DNA of 64,000 nucleotides from Epilithonimonas arachidiradicis (GCF_003610695.1 NZ_RAQH01000006.1:124001-188000), one strand, 5' to 3'; numbered from the stretch's first letter, positions 26,042-35,855 are shown. The notes: generated from the sequence alone by a model not told the origin. Program-made: numbers and translations.

Positions 26042-26074
26042 AACCTTCCGGAGTTTTTCTTCGGAAGGTTTTTG
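26042..26074 (+). terminator. Hairpin terminator upstream of the DUF2851 gene
   Basis: AACCTTCCG (26042-26050) pairs with CGGAAGGTT (26062-26070), followed by T residues. It closes the transcript of the 25090-25890 gene beyond the repeat. Confidence 0.8.
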
Positions 26075-26096
26075 TTTAACGGAAATCACAACACAA

Positions 26097-27365
26097 ATGA
26101 ATGAAGAAATATTGCAATATATCTGGAATTATAAAAAATTCCGGAACTTCGATTTCATCTCGACGGATGGACGGGTTATCGAAGTTTTAGAATTCGGTGA
26201 GCGGAATAATAACTCCGGGCCTGATTTTCTCTTTGCTAAGATTAAGATTGACAACATCATTTTCGCTGGCAACATCGAGATTCATACCAAAGCTTCCGAT
26301 TGGTTTTTCCACAATCACTCGGGCAATCCAGAGTTTGGAAACCTGATTCTCCACGCCGTCTATATCAACGATTGTGAAATTCCGGAATTGGAGAAACAGA
26401 ATATTCCAACGCTTGAACTTAAAAATTATATTGATGAAGAACTGATTCAGAAACATCAGAATCTGAAAGCAGAGCATTCTTTCATTGCTTGCGAAGAGCT
26501 GTTTGATGTGAGCAAAATTCCACTCTTTTTCGAGGAAACAGTTTTATTAAAAAAGCTGGAATTCAAATCGCAGGCTTTTCAGGAGTCGCTTACCAACAAT
26601 CAAAATAATTACGAAGCAGTTTTATTTCAAAATCTGGTTTACTCATTTGGTTTGAAAGTGAATGCCGATATCTTTCTCCAAATGGCGCAAAGTCTGGACT
26701 TTGCTGTCATTCAAAAAATAAAGCAGAATGATATCCATCTGGAAGCTTTGTTCTTCGGTATCTGTGGCTTTCTGGATGCGCCGCAGGATGAGGTAATGAA
26801 AATCTGGAAACGCGAATTTGAGTTTCTTAAAGTGAAATTTAATTTACCTGGCGTTCGAATTCATCCTAAATTTTCAAAACTTCGTCCTCCAAACTTTCCA
26901 ACCATCCGACTGTCGCAATTGGCCAATCTTTATCATTCTCAACCCAATCTTTTCTCAAAACTGATTGATGCAAAATCGATTGATGATTTGTACAGAATTT
27001 TTAGAGATGTCAAAGCTTCGGAGTACTGGGACAACCGGTTTAATTTTGGAAAAATTTCAAGTATTGAAGGAAAAAAATATCTGAGTCAGGATTTTGTTGA
27101 TTTGATTATCATCAATACGATTTTGCCTTTGAAATATTTCTATCATAAAAATCACAATCCGGAGATAGTTGATGATATCTTTGATTTCTACAAACAGATG
27201 AAACCAGAGAAAAATTCAGTTTTAGACGAATGGAAAGAGTTGGGAATGAAATTTGAAAATGCGCTGCAGACACAGGCTTTTCTTTATCAGTACAAATTAT
27301 TTTGCACTCCGAAAAAATGCTTAAATTGCAGTATTGGTTTTCAGCTTCTGAAAACTGAAAATTAA
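26097..27365 (+). CDS. DUF2851 family protein
   Basis: 422 residues, the normal length of this Bacteroidetes family. The N-terminal part has the conserved NSGPDFLFAKIKIDN...GNIEIHTKASDW segment, which looks like a PD-(D/E)XK-type core (D and E residues on adjacent strands with a following K), and the C-terminus has a four-Cys tail (CTPKKCLNCSIGF). No signal peptide. A nuclease-like fold is suggested by the first 120 residues, but no function is established. The PspC-like gene starts 5 bp downstream, so the two are co-transcribed. Confidence 0.8.
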   Translation: MNEEILQYIWNYKKFRNFDFISTDGRVIEVLEFGERNNNSGPDFLFAKIKIDNIIFAGNIEIHTKASDWFFHNHSGNPEFGNLILHAVYINDCEIPELEKQNIPTLELKNYIDEELIQKHQNLKAEHSFIACEELFDVSKIPLFFEETVLLKKLEFKSQAFQESLTNNQNNYEAVLFQNLVYSFGLKVNADIFLQMAQSLDFAVIQKIKQNDIHLEALFFGICGFLDAPQDEVMKIWKREFEFLKVKFNLPGVRIHPKFSKLRPPNFPTIRLSQLANLYHSQPNLFSKLIDAKSIDDLYRIFRDVKASEYWDNRFNFGKISSIEGKKYLSQDFVDLIIINTILPLKYFYHKNHNPEIVDDIFDFYKQMKPEKNSVLDEWKELGMKFENALQTQAFLYQYKLFCTPKKCLNCSIGFQLLKTEN

Positions 27366-27370
27366 TCACA

Positions 27371-27607
27371 ATGGAAGAACCAAAAGCAATCAGCAGAATA
27401 CGCCACAAGATGGAACGGGAATGGTTTGGCGTGCTCACGAGGTACGGTACCAAGCTGGGGATCCCGGTTTCCAAACTGCGCGTTTTCTTTATCTATTCTA
27501 CATTTGCGACGGCAGGGATTTTCTTTCTGTTTTACCTTGGTTTGGCTTTTATGCTTTGGGTGAAGGATTGCATTATTACGAAAAGACCAAGCGTTTTTGA
27601 TTTATAA
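27371..27607 (+). CDS. Small PspC-domain membrane protein
   Basis: 78 residues with one or two membrane helices (LRVFFIYSTFATAGIFFLFYLGLAFMLWV) following an amphipathic N-terminus (WFGVLTRYGTKLGIPVSKLR), the pattern of a stand-alone PspC domain. PspC is a membrane sensor of envelope stress in other bacteria, where it is usually longer. Here it is second in an operon with a DUF2851 gene. Role inferred only. Confidence 0.75.
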   Translation: MEEPKAISRIRHKMEREWFGVLTRYGTKLGIPVSKLRVFFIYSTFATAGIFFLFYLGLAFMLWVKDCIITKRPSVFDL

Positions 27608-27737
27608 TTGCTTTCTGGCTAATTCATCTGGTTTTGTCGATTTCTGTCTACACTGATATTATCATTGTGTATAATGCAATTCTTATAGTATGACTCCATC
27701 TCTATTTTATGGAGGTAAGCTGATAGGATGACAAACT

Positions 27738-27824
27738 GCAGCCCGACTTGAGTGGAGCTCATTTTTGCAATGGGAAAGCTTTGGCAAAAAATAGCGGGAA
27801 CGGAAGGCGGAATAGCTGCCCTAA
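27738..27824 (+). repeat. Dispersed flavobacterial element, copy A
   Basis: About 87 bp running from GCAGCCCGACTTGAGTGGAG to TAGCTGCCC, with a pair of TTTTTGC and GGCAAAAA tracts that can pair around a variable loop, then AGCGGGAACGGAAGGCGGAA. The ends match copies B (44700-44810) and C (62375-62512), which are on the opposite strand. It occupies the gap between the converging PspC and sdhB genes. The rest of 27608-27882 holds no gene that I can support. Confidence 0.6.
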
Positions 27825-27830
27825 TAAAAA

Positions 27831-27856
27831 AATCCGATTGAAAATTCAACCGGATT
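27831..27856 (-). terminator. Hairpin terminator of the sdh operon
   Basis: AATCCG (27831-27836) pairs with CGGATT (27851-27856), with an inner TTGAA/TTCAA stem and one mismatch; a T-tract follows on the minus strand. Confidence 0.8.
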
Positions 27857-27882
27857 GATATTTAAAGAAATTCAATTTCTAA

Positions 27883-28656
27883 TTAAGAATTAGCTGTAGT
27901 CAGATTTGCAACTGCATATTCTCTGTTCATTCTTGCGATGTTTTCCAAAGAAATTCCTTTTGGACATTCAACCTCACAAGCTCCGGTATTGGAACAGTTT
28001 CCAAAACCTTCTTCGTCCATGGCTTTTACCATATTCAGAACTCTTCTTTTTGCTTCTACACGGCCTTGTGGCAACAATGCGAACTGAGATACTTTTGCAC
28101 CTACGAATAACATTGCTGAACCGTTTTTACAAGAAGCCACACAAGCACCGCAACCAATACATGCTGCAGCATCCATAGCCTTGTCAGCATCTTCTTTCGG
28201 AACTGGAATTGCATTGGCGTCCAAAGTATTTCCGGAAGTATTCACGGATACAAATCCACCAGCTGCCATCACTCTGTCGAAAGCGCTTCTGTCCACTACC
28301 AAGTCTTTGATTACCGGAAAAGCAGCACTTCTCCAAGGCTCGATATGAATGGTTTCGCCGTCACGGAAATGACGCATATGTAACTGACAAGTCGTAATGC
28401 CTGTATCCGGGCCATGCGCTCTACCATTGATGTAAAGGGAACACATTCCGCAGATGCCCTCACGGCAATCGTGGTCAAATGCCACAGGGTCTTTACCTTC
28501 GTTGATTAACTGCTCGTTCAGGATATCCAACATTTCCAGGAATGAGGAATCTGTAGAAACATCAGAAATTTTATAAGTATCGAATTGTCCCTTCGATTTA
28601 TTATTTTTTTGTCTCCAAATTTTCAGCGTAAGATTTAAGCCTTTTTTTGCACTCAT
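27883..28656 (-). CDS. sdhB: Succinate dehydrogenase/fumarate reductase iron-sulfur subunit
   Basis: 257 residues. The [2Fe-2S] ligands are in [16 protein letters not shown] and a later CQLH. The two further clusters are bound by [15 protein letters not shown] and [15 protein letters not shown]. The subunit passes electrons between the flavoprotein and the membrane cytochrome b. It is last in the operon sdhC-sdhA-sdhB; the gap to sdhA is 23 bp. The length and all Cys motifs are those of the B-type (quinol:fumarate reductase-like) complex used by Bacteroidetes. Confidence 0.95.
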   Translation of the reverse strand: MSAKKGLNLTLKIWRQKNNKSKGQFDTYKISDVSTDSSFLEMLDILNEQLINEGKDPVAFDHDCREGICGMCSLYINGRAHGPDTGITTCQLHMRHFRDGETIHIEPWRSAAFPVIKDLVVDRSAFDRVMAAGGFVSVNTSGNTLDANAIPVPKEDADKAMDAAACIGCGACVASCKNGSAMLFVGAKVSQFALLPQGRVEAKRRVLNMVKAMDEEGFGNCSNTGACEVECPKGISLENIARMNREYAVANLTTANS

Positions 28657-28679
28657 TTTTATATATTTTTGAATGGAGA

Positions 28680-30689
28680 TTATTTGTAACTTCTTGCTTT
28701 AACTTCGATGTTTTCGTACACCAGTTCTTCCTTATGAAGGACTTCCTGATTGATGTCTGCACCTTTGTATTCCCACGCAGCAACGTACTTGTAGTTTACG
28801 TCATCACGTTCTGCTTCACCGTCCGGCGTAGAGTGGTCTTCACGGAAGTGTCCACCGCAAGATTCATTTCTGTTAAGCGCATCGATAGCCATTAACTGTC
28901 CTAATTCCAGAAAGTCAGCCACTCTGAATGCTTTTTCCAATTCAGGATTCAGGTTATCAGCATCACCAGGCACTTTTACATTTTGCCAGAAGTCTTTTCT
29001 AACCTCTTCGATTTCTCTGATAGCCTCTCTCAAGCCTTCAGGCGTTCTTCCCATTCCAACTTTGTTCCACATAATGTGTCCCAGTTGTTTGTGGAAATGA
29101 TCTACTGAATGTGTTCCTTTGTTGGTCAGGAAAAAATTGATTTTATCTTTGATTTCTTTTTCAGCTTCGTCGAATGCCGCAGAATCCGTTGGAATCTTGC
29201 CGGTTCTAATGTCTGCAGAAAGATAATCCGCAATAGTGTAAGGAAGAACGAAGTAACCGTCTGCCAAACCTTGCATCAAGGCCGAAGCGCCCAATCTATT
29301 GGCACCGTGGTCAGAGAAATTAGCTTCCCCAATTACGAAACATCCGGGGATGGTAGATTGCAAGTTATAATCAACCCAAACACCACCCATTGTGTAGTGA
29401 ACTGCAGGATAAATCTTCATCGGTGTTTTGTAAGGATCATCAGCAGTAATTTTCTCATACATTACGAATAAGTTACCGTATTTCTCTTCAATCCACTTTT
29501 TACCAAGGTCATAAATCTGCTGTTCCGTTGGATTATGTATATGTTTTTCGATAGCGGCTTCTTTACCCTTTTTCATAATTTCTGTTGAGAAATCCAGGTA
29601 AACGCCTTCTTTTGTATCATTATTTTCAATTCCGAAACCAGCATCACATCTTTCTTTTCCAGCTCTGGAAGCCACGTCTCTAGGAACCAGGTTTCCGAAA
29701 GCAGGATATCTTCTTTCAAGATAATAATCTCTGTCTTCTTCTTTGATGTTTTCCGGTCTCAGTTTTCCTTCACGGATGGCTACAGAATCTTCAATTTTCT
29801 TAGGAACCCAGATTCTTCCTGAGTTTCTGAGAGATTCTGACATTAGAGTCAATTTAGACTGCTGCGTTCCGTGCACCGGAATACAAGTAGGGTGAATCTG
29901 TACATAACAAGGATTGGCAAAATAGGCTCCTTTTTTGTGGATTTTCCATGCTGCAGAAACGTTGGAACCCATTGCATTGGTAGAAAGGAAATAAACATTT
30001 CCGTAACCACCAGAAGCAATTACGACTGCGTGAGCAGAATGTCTTTCGATTTCTCCGGTTACAAGGTTTCTTGCGATAATCCCTCTTGCTTTTCCGTCAA
30101 CAATTACAAGGTCAAGCATCTCGTGGCGGTTGAACATCTGGATTCTACCTTTACCGATTTGACGGCTCATTGCAGAATATGCGCCTAATAATAACTGTTG
30201 TCCGGTTTGTCCTTTGGCATAAAACGTTCTTTTTACCTGAACACCACCAAATGAACGGTTATCCAATTGTCCGCCATATTCTCTACCGAAAGGAACACCT
30301 TGTGCCACACATTGATCAATGATGTTAGCAGAAACTTCTGCTAATCTGTAAACGTTAGCTTCTCTTGCACGGTAATCGCCGCCTTTGATAGTGTCGTAGA
30401 ACAGCCTGTAAGTAGAATCGCCATCGCCTTGATAATTCTTAGCTGCGTTGATACCCCCTTGAGCAGCAATAGAGTGCGCTCTTCTTGGAGAATCCTGGTA
30501 GCAGAAAGCTTTTACGTTATAACCTTGTTCAGCAAGAGTCGCAGCAGCAGAGCCTCCGGCTAATCCTGTCCCAACAATGATAATATCTATTTTGTCCCGG
30601 TTGTTTGGCGCAACCAGGTTCATATGATCTTTATGATTTTTCCATTTGTCCTTAAGCGGACCGTGAGGAATTTTTGAATCTAAACTCAT
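28680..30689 (-). CDS. sdhA: Succinate dehydrogenase/fumarate reductase flavoprotein subunit
   Basis: 669 residues. A Rossmann motif ([20 protein letters not shown]), the His-containing covalent-FAD segment [17 protein letters not shown], the substrate-binding [11 protein letters not shown] region and a C-terminal [15 protein letters not shown] are visible. It oxidises succinate to fumarate (or the reverse) at the cytoplasmic face of the inner membrane. The longer-than-average length is usual for the Bacteroidetes B-type enzyme. It lies between sdhC and sdhB with short gaps. Confidence 0.95.
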   Translation of the reverse strand: MSLDSKIPHGPLKDKWKNHKDHMNLVAPNNRDKIDIIIVGTGLAGGSAAATLAEQGYNVKAFCYQDSPRRAHSIAAQGGINAAKNYQGDGDSTYRLFYDTIKGGDYRAREANVYRLAEVSANIIDQCVAQGVPFGREYGGQLDNRSFGGVQVKRTFYAKGQTGQQLLLGAYSAMSRQIGKGRIQMFNRHEMLDLVIVDGKARGIIARNLVTGEIERHSAHAVVIASGGYGNVYFLSTNAMGSNVSAAWKIHKKGAYFANPCYVQIHPTCIPVHGTQQSKLTLMSESLRNSGRIWVPKKIEDSVAIREGKLRPENIKEEDRDYYLERRYPAFGNLVPRDVASRAGKERCDAGFGIENNDTKEGVYLDFSTEIMKKGKEAAIEKHIHNPTEQQIYDLGKKWIEEKYGNLFVMYEKITADDPYKTPMKIYPAVHYTMGGVWVDYNLQSTIPGCFVIGEANFSDHGANRLGASALMQGLADGYFVLPYTIADYLSADIRTGKIPTDSAAFDEAEKEIKDKINFFLTNKGTHSVDHFHKQLGHIMWNKVGMGRTPEGLREAIREIEEVRKDFWQNVKVPGDADNLNPELEKAFRVADFLELGQLMAIDALNRNESCGGHFREDHSTPDGEAERDDVNYKYVAAWEYKGADINQEVLHKEELVYENIEVKARSYK

Positions 30690-30702
30690 AATTTACTTTT
30701 TA

Positions 30703-31362
30703 TTATTGAGTAACGAAGTGATAAATTGCGATGATGATGAATCCCAATGGAATCAATACAGAATACCAGTTTCCAAAAGCCTTGATAAAAGGCGTGTACT
30801 TTGGATGTCTCGCACCGATAGACTGGAAAGAAGACTGGAAGCCGTGAGCCAGGTGAAGGCCTAAAAGCACAAATGAAATGATGTAAAGAATCACTCTCCA
30901 GATGCTTCCAAACTTATTGTGCAAGTCGCCCCAAAAGCGGTTTTCCTCCACGGGAAGACCTTCGATGTACTTATAATTCATCTCGTGGTACCAGAAGTCG
31001 TACATATGAAGCCCCAAAAAGGCCAAAATCACCAAGCCGGTAATGATCATATTTCTGGACATCCAAGTAGAGTTGGCTTCGCCTTTATTCATCGCATACT
31101 TGACGGGACGCGCTTTGTTGTTTCTAATTTCCAGGACAAATCCCATTACGAAGTGGAAGATGACGGCTACCATCAGAATAGGCTGCATCAAAAATTGAAT
31201 CAAGGGATTGTATCCCATAAACTGAGAGGCATTGTTGTAAGCGGTCTGTCCGAACAATGATAATAAGTTAACGGAAAGGTGCATCACCAAAAAAATCAGC
31301 AAAAATATTGCTGAAAGTGCCATAGCATATTTTCTCCCGATAGAAGACGTAATACCTGCCAT
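30703..31362 (-). CDS. sdhC: Succinate dehydrogenase/fumarate reductase cytochrome b subunit
   Basis: 219 residues with five predicted membrane helices, fitting the single-subunit, di-heme B-type anchor; no separate sdhD is seen. Conserved His residues in helices (for example FLVMHLSVNL, IFHFVMGFVLE, LGLHMYDFWYHEM, LLGLHLAHGFQ) are the likely heme ligands. It anchors the complex and reacts with menaquinone. First gene of the operon, with a TAAATTTG -7 box 26 nt upstream of the ATG. Confidence 0.93.
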   Translation of the reverse strand: MAGITSSIGRKYAMALSAIFLLIFLVMHLSVNLLSLFGQTAYNNASQFMGYNPLIQFLMQPILMVAVIFHFVMGFVLEIRNNKARPVKYAMNKGEANSTWMSRNMIITGLVILAFLGLHMYDFWYHEMNYKYIEGLPVEENRFWGDLHNKFGSIWRVILYIISFVLLGLHLAHGFQSSFQSIGARHPKYTPFIKAFGNWYSVLIPLGFIIIAIYHFVTQ

Positions 31363-31387
31363 AATTCTGTTGTTGTTTGAATTTTCA

Positions 31388-31395
31388 CAAATTTA
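31388..31395 (-). promoter_or_regulatory. -7 promoter box of the sdh operon
   Basis: Reads TAAATTTG on the minus strand (consensus TAnnTTTG), 26 nt before the sdhC ATG. The -33 element is not clear. Confidence 0.5.
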
Positions 31396-31525
31396 GAAAA
31401 TAGTTGAGTGATATAACATTGAGAAATGTCAGAAAAATATAGTTTGTAATCTTTCTAAATAACGTTAAAATAATGTTAATAAATATTTCAAAATTTATAA
31501 TATTCTGTTTTTAAAATCAATAAAA

Positions 31526-31547
31526 AACCTCGAAATAATTCGAGGTT
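31526..31547 (-). terminator. Hairpin terminator of rpoN
   Basis: A 9-bp perfect stem (31526-31534 with 31539-31547), ATAA loop, and a T-tract on the minus strand, just after the rpoN stop. Confidence 0.85.
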
Positions 31548-31551
31548 GGAT

Positions 31552-33015
31552 TTATAATTCTTTTCTTAATCTTGCTACCGGGATATTCAGTTGTTCGCGG
31601 TATTTTGCAATGGTTCTTCTTGCGATGTTGTAGCCTTTTTCTTTCAGGATTCCCACAAGAGCATCATCCGTATAAGGTTTTCTCTTGTTTTCCTTGTCAA
31701 TAGCTTCTTGCAAGTGTTGCTTGATTTCTTTTGTAGAAACCTCTTCGCCATCATCATTGGTTAATGAATCAGAAAACAGGTTTTTAAGATAAACAATTCC
31801 GTTAGGTGTGTCTGCATATTTGCTTTTTACGACTCTGGAAATGGTCGAGATATCGAAGCCTGTAATGTCGGCAACATCTTTCAGAATCATCGGTTTGATA
31901 TTTTTCTCGTCGCCGGTCAGGAAATAATCTTTCTGAAGTTTCACAATCGCAGTAATAGTTTGCAGTAGTGTATTTTGTCTTTGGTTGATTGCATCAATAT
32001 ACCATTTTGCAGCATCCAGTTTTTGTTTGATGAAAAGTGCTGCCTGCTTATGTTCTGCAGAATTTTTATCGTGAGAATAAGTTGATAGGATCTCTTTATA
32101 CTCTTCAGAAACCCTTAGAGTTGGCGCATTTTTATTATTCAAAGAAGGAATAACCTGGTTGTCTTTGATTTGAATCACAAAGTCCGGGATGATCTCTTGG
32201 TTAATAGTGATCGTTTGTGTATCAAAGTTTCCTCCAACTTTTGGCGATAATCTTGAGATTTCGTCCAAAGCTTCTTTCAGATCCTCTTCTTCGATGTCAT
32301 ACTTCTGAAGGATTTTATTGTAATGCTTATTTGCTAATGCATCAAACTGATTTCGCAGGATGTTTCCTGCTAAAATTACCGCGGAGTCAGAGCTTACTTT
32401 TTTCTCGATCTGCAAAAGAAGGCATTCTCTCAGATCTCTTGCGCCAACACCTGGCGGATCCAGTTTTTGAACATAATTTTCAAGAATATCGGTTACTTTT
32501 TCGATAGTTGTATATATACCTTGTGAGAATGCTAGGTCATCAACGATGGATTTGATTTCTCTTCTAAGGTAGCCATCTGTATCAAGGTTTCCGATAATAT
32601 ATTCTGCAATTTTCAAATCTTCTTCATCAATGTTAGAAAGCCGAATTTGCTCCAAGAGATAATCGTAAAGTGTCTGACCTTCTGTTAAAAGGGACTGATT
32701 GTCAAATTCTTCATCATCGGCGGAATAATTACTGCTTGCGGTTTTATAGCTTGGTTCGTCATCGTAAAGATACTCATCAACATCAAAATCTGTTTCGATA
32801 CTTTCATTGCCCTCACTTTCGTATTCTTCGTCTGCTTTGGAATAGTCTTCTTCCGCATTTTCATCCGCTACTTTTTCTAAAGCGGGGTTTTCTTCCAGTT
32901 CTCTTTCCAATTCCTCTTCAAACTCCAAAGTATGAAGTTGTATCAGCTTCATCAATTGGATCTGTTGAGGCGCTAGTTTTTGACCGAGTTTAAGTTGTAG
33001 ATTTTGCTTTAGCAT
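31552..33015 (-). CDS. rpoN: RNA polymerase sigma-54 factor
   Basis: 487 residues. The N-terminal Gln/Leu-rich activator-interacting region (LKQNLQLKLGQKLAPQQIQLMKLIQ) is followed by a very acidic linker (about 45-115), the core-binding domain (DLDPPGVGARDLRECLLLQIE type segment), the helix-turn-helix (LKDVADITGFDISTISRVV) and the C-terminal RpoN box (ARRTIAKYREQLNIP). Sigma-54 recognises GG/GC promoters and needs an AAA+ activator, none of which is in this window. Full length and intact. Confidence 0.95.
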   Translation of the reverse strand: MLKQNLQLKLGQKLAPQQIQLMKLIQLHTLEFEEELERELEENPALEKVADENAEEDYSKADEEYESEGNESIETDFDVDEYLYDDEPSYKTASSNYSADDEEFDNQSLLTEGQTLYDYLLEQIRLSNIDEEDLKIAEYIIGNLDTDGYLRREIKSIVDDLAFSQGIYTTIEKVTDILENYVQKLDPPGVGARDLRECLLLQIEKKVSSDSAVILAGNILRNQFDALANKHYNKILQKYDIEEEDLKEALDEISRLSPKVGGNFDTQTITINQEIIPDFVIQIKDNQVIPSLNNKNAPTLRVSEEYKEILSTYSHDKNSAEHKQAALFIKQKLDAAKWYIDAINQRQNTLLQTITAIVKLQKDYFLTGDEKNIKPMILKDVADITGFDISTISRVVKSKYADTPNGIVYLKNLFSDSLTNDDGEEVSTKEIKQHLQEAIDKENKRKPYTDDALVGILKEKGYNIARRTIAKYREQLNIPVARLRKEL

Positions 33016-33133
33016 AATTTTTCAATTGTCAATTTAATGATCAACTTTACGAAGTTAGAAAAATATTTTTTAAAAACAACAAGTTTAGCACGATTTTTGA
33101 TGTATTGTTTTCAAGTTAAATAGTTAGTAAAAT

Positions 33134-33167
33134 AAAAAACCTTCAGATTGCGGTCTGAAGGTTTTTT
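33134..33167 (-). terminator. Hairpin terminator of the M13 peptidase gene
   Basis: A perfect 14-bp stem (33134-33147 with 33154-33167) with flanking A and T tracts. Confidence 0.9.
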
Positions 33168-33169
33168 AT

Positions 33170-35242
33170 TTACCAGATTTTGATTCGGTTTTCCGGAGCT
33201 ACGTACAATTTGTCCCCAGGCTTGATGTCAAATGCTTTTTGAAATGCATCCATATTCACCAGTGGTCCAAAACTTCTGTAATATCCCGGCGAATGCGGAT
33301 CGGTTTTAACCTGGTTGGTCATATACTTGTCTGTAGATTTGGTCCTCCAAACGGTTGCCCAGCTCATAAAGAATCTTTGATCTTGTGTCAAACCGCTAAT
33401 TTTTCCAGGATTTCCGTGGTCTTTCAGATACATTTGTAAAGCTGTGTAAGCGACATTAATTCCGCCTAGATCTCCAATGTTTTCTCCACTAGTGAATTTT
33501 CCATTCACGAAACTTCCTTTCACTGGTTCGTATTTATCATACTGCGCTGCCAGCTTTCCCACTTTTTCATCAAAGTTTTTTCTGTCGCTGTCTGTCCACC
33601 AATTGTTCAGGTTTCCATCGCCGTCGAAACGGGAACCGCTGTCATCGAATCCGTGAGAAATCTCGTGTCCTATAACACCACCGATTCCGCCAAAGTTAAC
33701 AGCAGGATCGGCTTTGAAATTAAAAAACGGCGGTTGCAATATCGCTGCCGGAAAGACAATTTCGTTATTCGAAGAGCTATAATAGGCATTTACGGTTTGT
33801 GGCGACATTCCCCATTCCGTCTTATCTACAGGTTTTCCTACTTTGTCCAGATTCTTTGCATACATCCATTCTGTGATTTTCTCGAGATTATCAAAATAGG
33901 TTCCGCCATTGGATGCGAGTTTAAGATTTAATTTTGAATAATCTTTCCACTTATCCGGATAAGCGATTTTCACTTTGAATTTGTTCAGTTTTTCTAATGC
34001 CTTTTCCTTGGTTACTGGCGACATCCATTCAAGATTTTCGATGTGGAGTTTGAATGATTTTTTGATGTAATCTACATACGTTTCCATTTTTTGCTTGGCT
34101 TCCGCTGGGAAATTTTTCTCAACGTAAAGTTTTCCAAAAGCTTCTCCTAAAACGCCGTTGATTACTCCAAGTCCACGTTTTTCCATAGAACGCTGCTCCT
34201 GCTGACCTTGCAGATATTTGGAATAGAAATCAAAGCGGATATTGTCCAGATTCTGGTCCAGATTGCTTGCATTGTTGTTAAGAAGATCATACTTCATATA
34301 TTCTTTGATGAGTCCAATATTATTGTCTGTCATCCAAGAATCCATATTTTGATAATATTTCAATTCGCCAATAATCACTTTGTCTGTGTTAACGCCAACC
34401 GTTTTAAGATAATCCGGAAGGTTGATGTTTTTCACCAAAGGTTTTAATTCTTCAACGGTTTTCGGATTGTAGCGCAAATTCGCATCACGACCTTGTTCCA
34501 GAGTCAAAAGGTCTTGTGCCAGTTTTTTCTCGAAATCAACAATTTGCTGAGCTGTTGCATCAGGATTTTTGTTGCCCAAAACCGTCTCAAGTTTGGCAAC
34601 GTAGTTTTTATATTCAGCTAAAGTTTTGGTATTGGCATCATTTACTTTTTGATAGTAATCTTTGCCTAAACCTAAACTTGGTCCACCCAGATAAACCGCA
34701 TTCATTACGGAATTTTTCATATCTGCACTAACTCGCCATCCATAAAAAGGATTATCTCCTGAGGGTGTAGCTTCGATAAGATATTTTTGTAAATCCTTGA
34801 CGTTTTTAATGGCGTCAATTTTCGTTAACTGAGATTTGATAGGCTTGATGCCTTCTGCATTTCGTTTTTTCCAGTCTATGAAAGTGCCGTACAATGCCTG
34901 GATTTTTTCGCCTTCAGAATTGGGTGCAAATTTCTCTGAAAGCACCTTGTTCAGAATATCCAAAGATGCCACATCCACATCCTCTCTCAAAGCGTTGAAA
35001 GAACCCCAACTTGGCTTGTCAGAAGGAATCACTGCGGTTTTCATCCAGCCACCATTCACATAATTATAGAAGTCATCCTGAGGTCTCACACTAGTGTCCA
35101 TATAGGAAAGGTTGATGCCTTCATCTTTTGACATGTTGGTTTGTACGGATTTCTGGTTTGCGGTTCTGTTCTGTGCCGTGACAGTGCTGCCAACATAAAA
35201 GGTGGCGCCGACTGTCATCAGGTAAATGCTTAACTTTTTCAT
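33170..35242 (-). CDS. M13-family (neprilysin-type) zinc metallopeptidase, PepO-like
   Basis: 690 residues with an N-terminal signal peptide (MKKLSIYLMTVGATFYVGSTVTAQ). Zinc motif HEISH at residues 526-530, the downstream GENIGDLGGI with the third ligand Glu and Asp, and the NAYYSSSNNEIVFPAAILQPPFF segment of the M13 family are all present. The C-terminus ends in the usual KIW. M13 enzymes cleave peptides shorter than about 40 residues. It is exported to the periplasm or surface and is probably monocistronic, with a strong terminator. Confidence 0.93.
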   Translation of the reverse strand: MKKLSIYLMTVGATFYVGSTVTAQNRTANQKSVQTNMSKDEGINLSYMDTSVRPQDDFYNYVNGGWMKTAVIPSDKPSWGSFNALREDVDVASLDILNKVLSEKFAPNSEGEKIQALYGTFIDWKKRNAEGIKPIKSQLTKIDAIKNVKDLQKYLIEATPSGDNPFYGWRVSADMKNSVMNAVYLGGPSLGLGKDYYQKVNDANTKTLAEYKNYVAKLETVLGNKNPDATAQQIVDFEKKLAQDLLTLEQGRDANLRYNPKTVEELKPLVKNINLPDYLKTVGVNTDKVIIGELKYYQNMDSWMTDNNIGLIKEYMKYDLLNNNASNLDQNLDNIRFDFYSKYLQGQQEQRSMEKRGLGVINGVLGEAFGKLYVEKNFPAEAKQKMETYVDYIKKSFKLHIENLEWMSPVTKEKALEKLNKFKVKIAYPDKWKDYSKLNLKLASNGGTYFDNLEKITEWMYAKNLDKVGKPVDKTEWGMSPQTVNAYYSSSNNEIVFPAAILQPPFFNFKADPAVNFGGIGGVIGHEISHGFDDSGSRFDGDGNLNNWWTDSDRKNFDEKVGKLAAQYDKYEPVKGSFVNGKFTSGENIGDLGGINVAYTALQMYLKDHGNPGKISGLTQDQRFFMSWATVWRTKSTDKYMTNQVKTDPHSPGYYRSFGPLVNMDAFQKAFDIKPGDKLYVAPENRIKIW

Positions 35243-35300
35243 TAAAGATTTATTTTTATATTTTCAAATCTAGTAATTTTAAATTTTATCGGTATTCAAA

Positions 35301-35330
35301 AAAATCCCATTCAAGAATGAAAGGGATTTT
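35301..35330 (-). terminator. Hairpin after the toxin gene
   Basis: AAAATCCC (35301-35308) pairs with GGGATTTT (35323-35330). The right arm overlaps the toxin stop codon by two bases; T-rich on the minus strand. Confidence 0.6.
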
Positions 35331-35622
35331 ATAGTTCGAGGTTGTCGGGATTTCTTCGGTTGTCCCAGAAAGCTATTATTTCTATGTTTTGTTCTGATAT
35401 TTTATAATAAAGAGAAAAATATTTTAGAATAGGAACTTTATAAGTATTGTGAAAATTTGTTGTAATTCCTGAATTTGGATTTTGTATCAGATAATTTATT
35501 TTTCTTTCCACATCTGCAATCAATTTTTTCGAATATGAATTTGATTTATTATGTTTTGTCCAAAAAATAAGTGTGCTATAATAATCTGATTCTGCATCAT
35601 CTGACCAAATTACTTTATACAT
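35329..35622 (-). CDS. RelE/ParE-family toxin
   Basis: 97 residues with the ParE/RelE-type layout: N-terminal strand KVIWSDDAESDYYSTL, two helices (SYSKKLIADVERKINYLIQNP), then NTYKVPILKYFSLYYKI and a C-terminal IEIIAFWDNRRNP. ParE-type toxins inhibit gyrase; RelE-type toxins cleave mRNA on the ribosome. The sequence alone does not decide between them. It overlaps the upstream antitoxin gene by 13 bp, the usual translational coupling of toxin-antitoxin operons. Confidence 0.85.
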   Translation of the reverse strand: MYKVIWSDDAESDYYSTLIFWTKHNKSNSYSKKLIADVERKINYLIQNPNSGITTNFHNTYKVPILKYFSLYYKISEQNIEIIAFWDNRRNPDNLEL

Positions 35623-35828
35623 TCTCTTGCTTTTTGACTCACTTCATCATTAGAAGAAAATCTTCCTTCTTTAATGTCTAAGATTCCCTTTAATATTTTT
35701 TCTTTTTGCCAATCCAGAAGTTCTTCAGCTTGTTCTTCACTTTTAAATTTGATTTTCATTTCTTCTAAAAGAGATTTCAGAATCTGAAGTTGTTTTTGGT
35801 TTTCAGGATAAATGATTAAATTTTCCAT
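35610..35828 (-). CDS. Antitoxin of the RelE/ParE pair
   Basis: 72 residues, highly charged and mostly helical (QLQILKSLLEEMKIKFKSEE, LLDWQKEKILKGILDIKEGRF), ending in a segment that would wrap the toxin. No DNA-binding motif could be named with confidence. The start at 35828 begins MENLIIYPEN; an earlier ATG at 35846 would add six residues. Its stop lies within the toxin's first codons. Function is assigned from position and layout. Confidence 0.75.
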   Translation of the reverse strand: MENLIIYPENQKQLQILKSLLEEMKIKFKSEEQAEELLDWQKEKILKGILDIKEGRFSSNDEVSQKARECIK

Positions 35829-35855
35829 CAGTTCAATTTTTATCAAAGTTAATAA

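Noticed and set aside
27619-27849. 76-codon open frame on the minus strand after the PspC gene
   Set aside because: It overlaps copy A of the dispersed element and the sdh terminator, and has no recognisable domain or upstream promoter. The sequence is better explained as a repeat.
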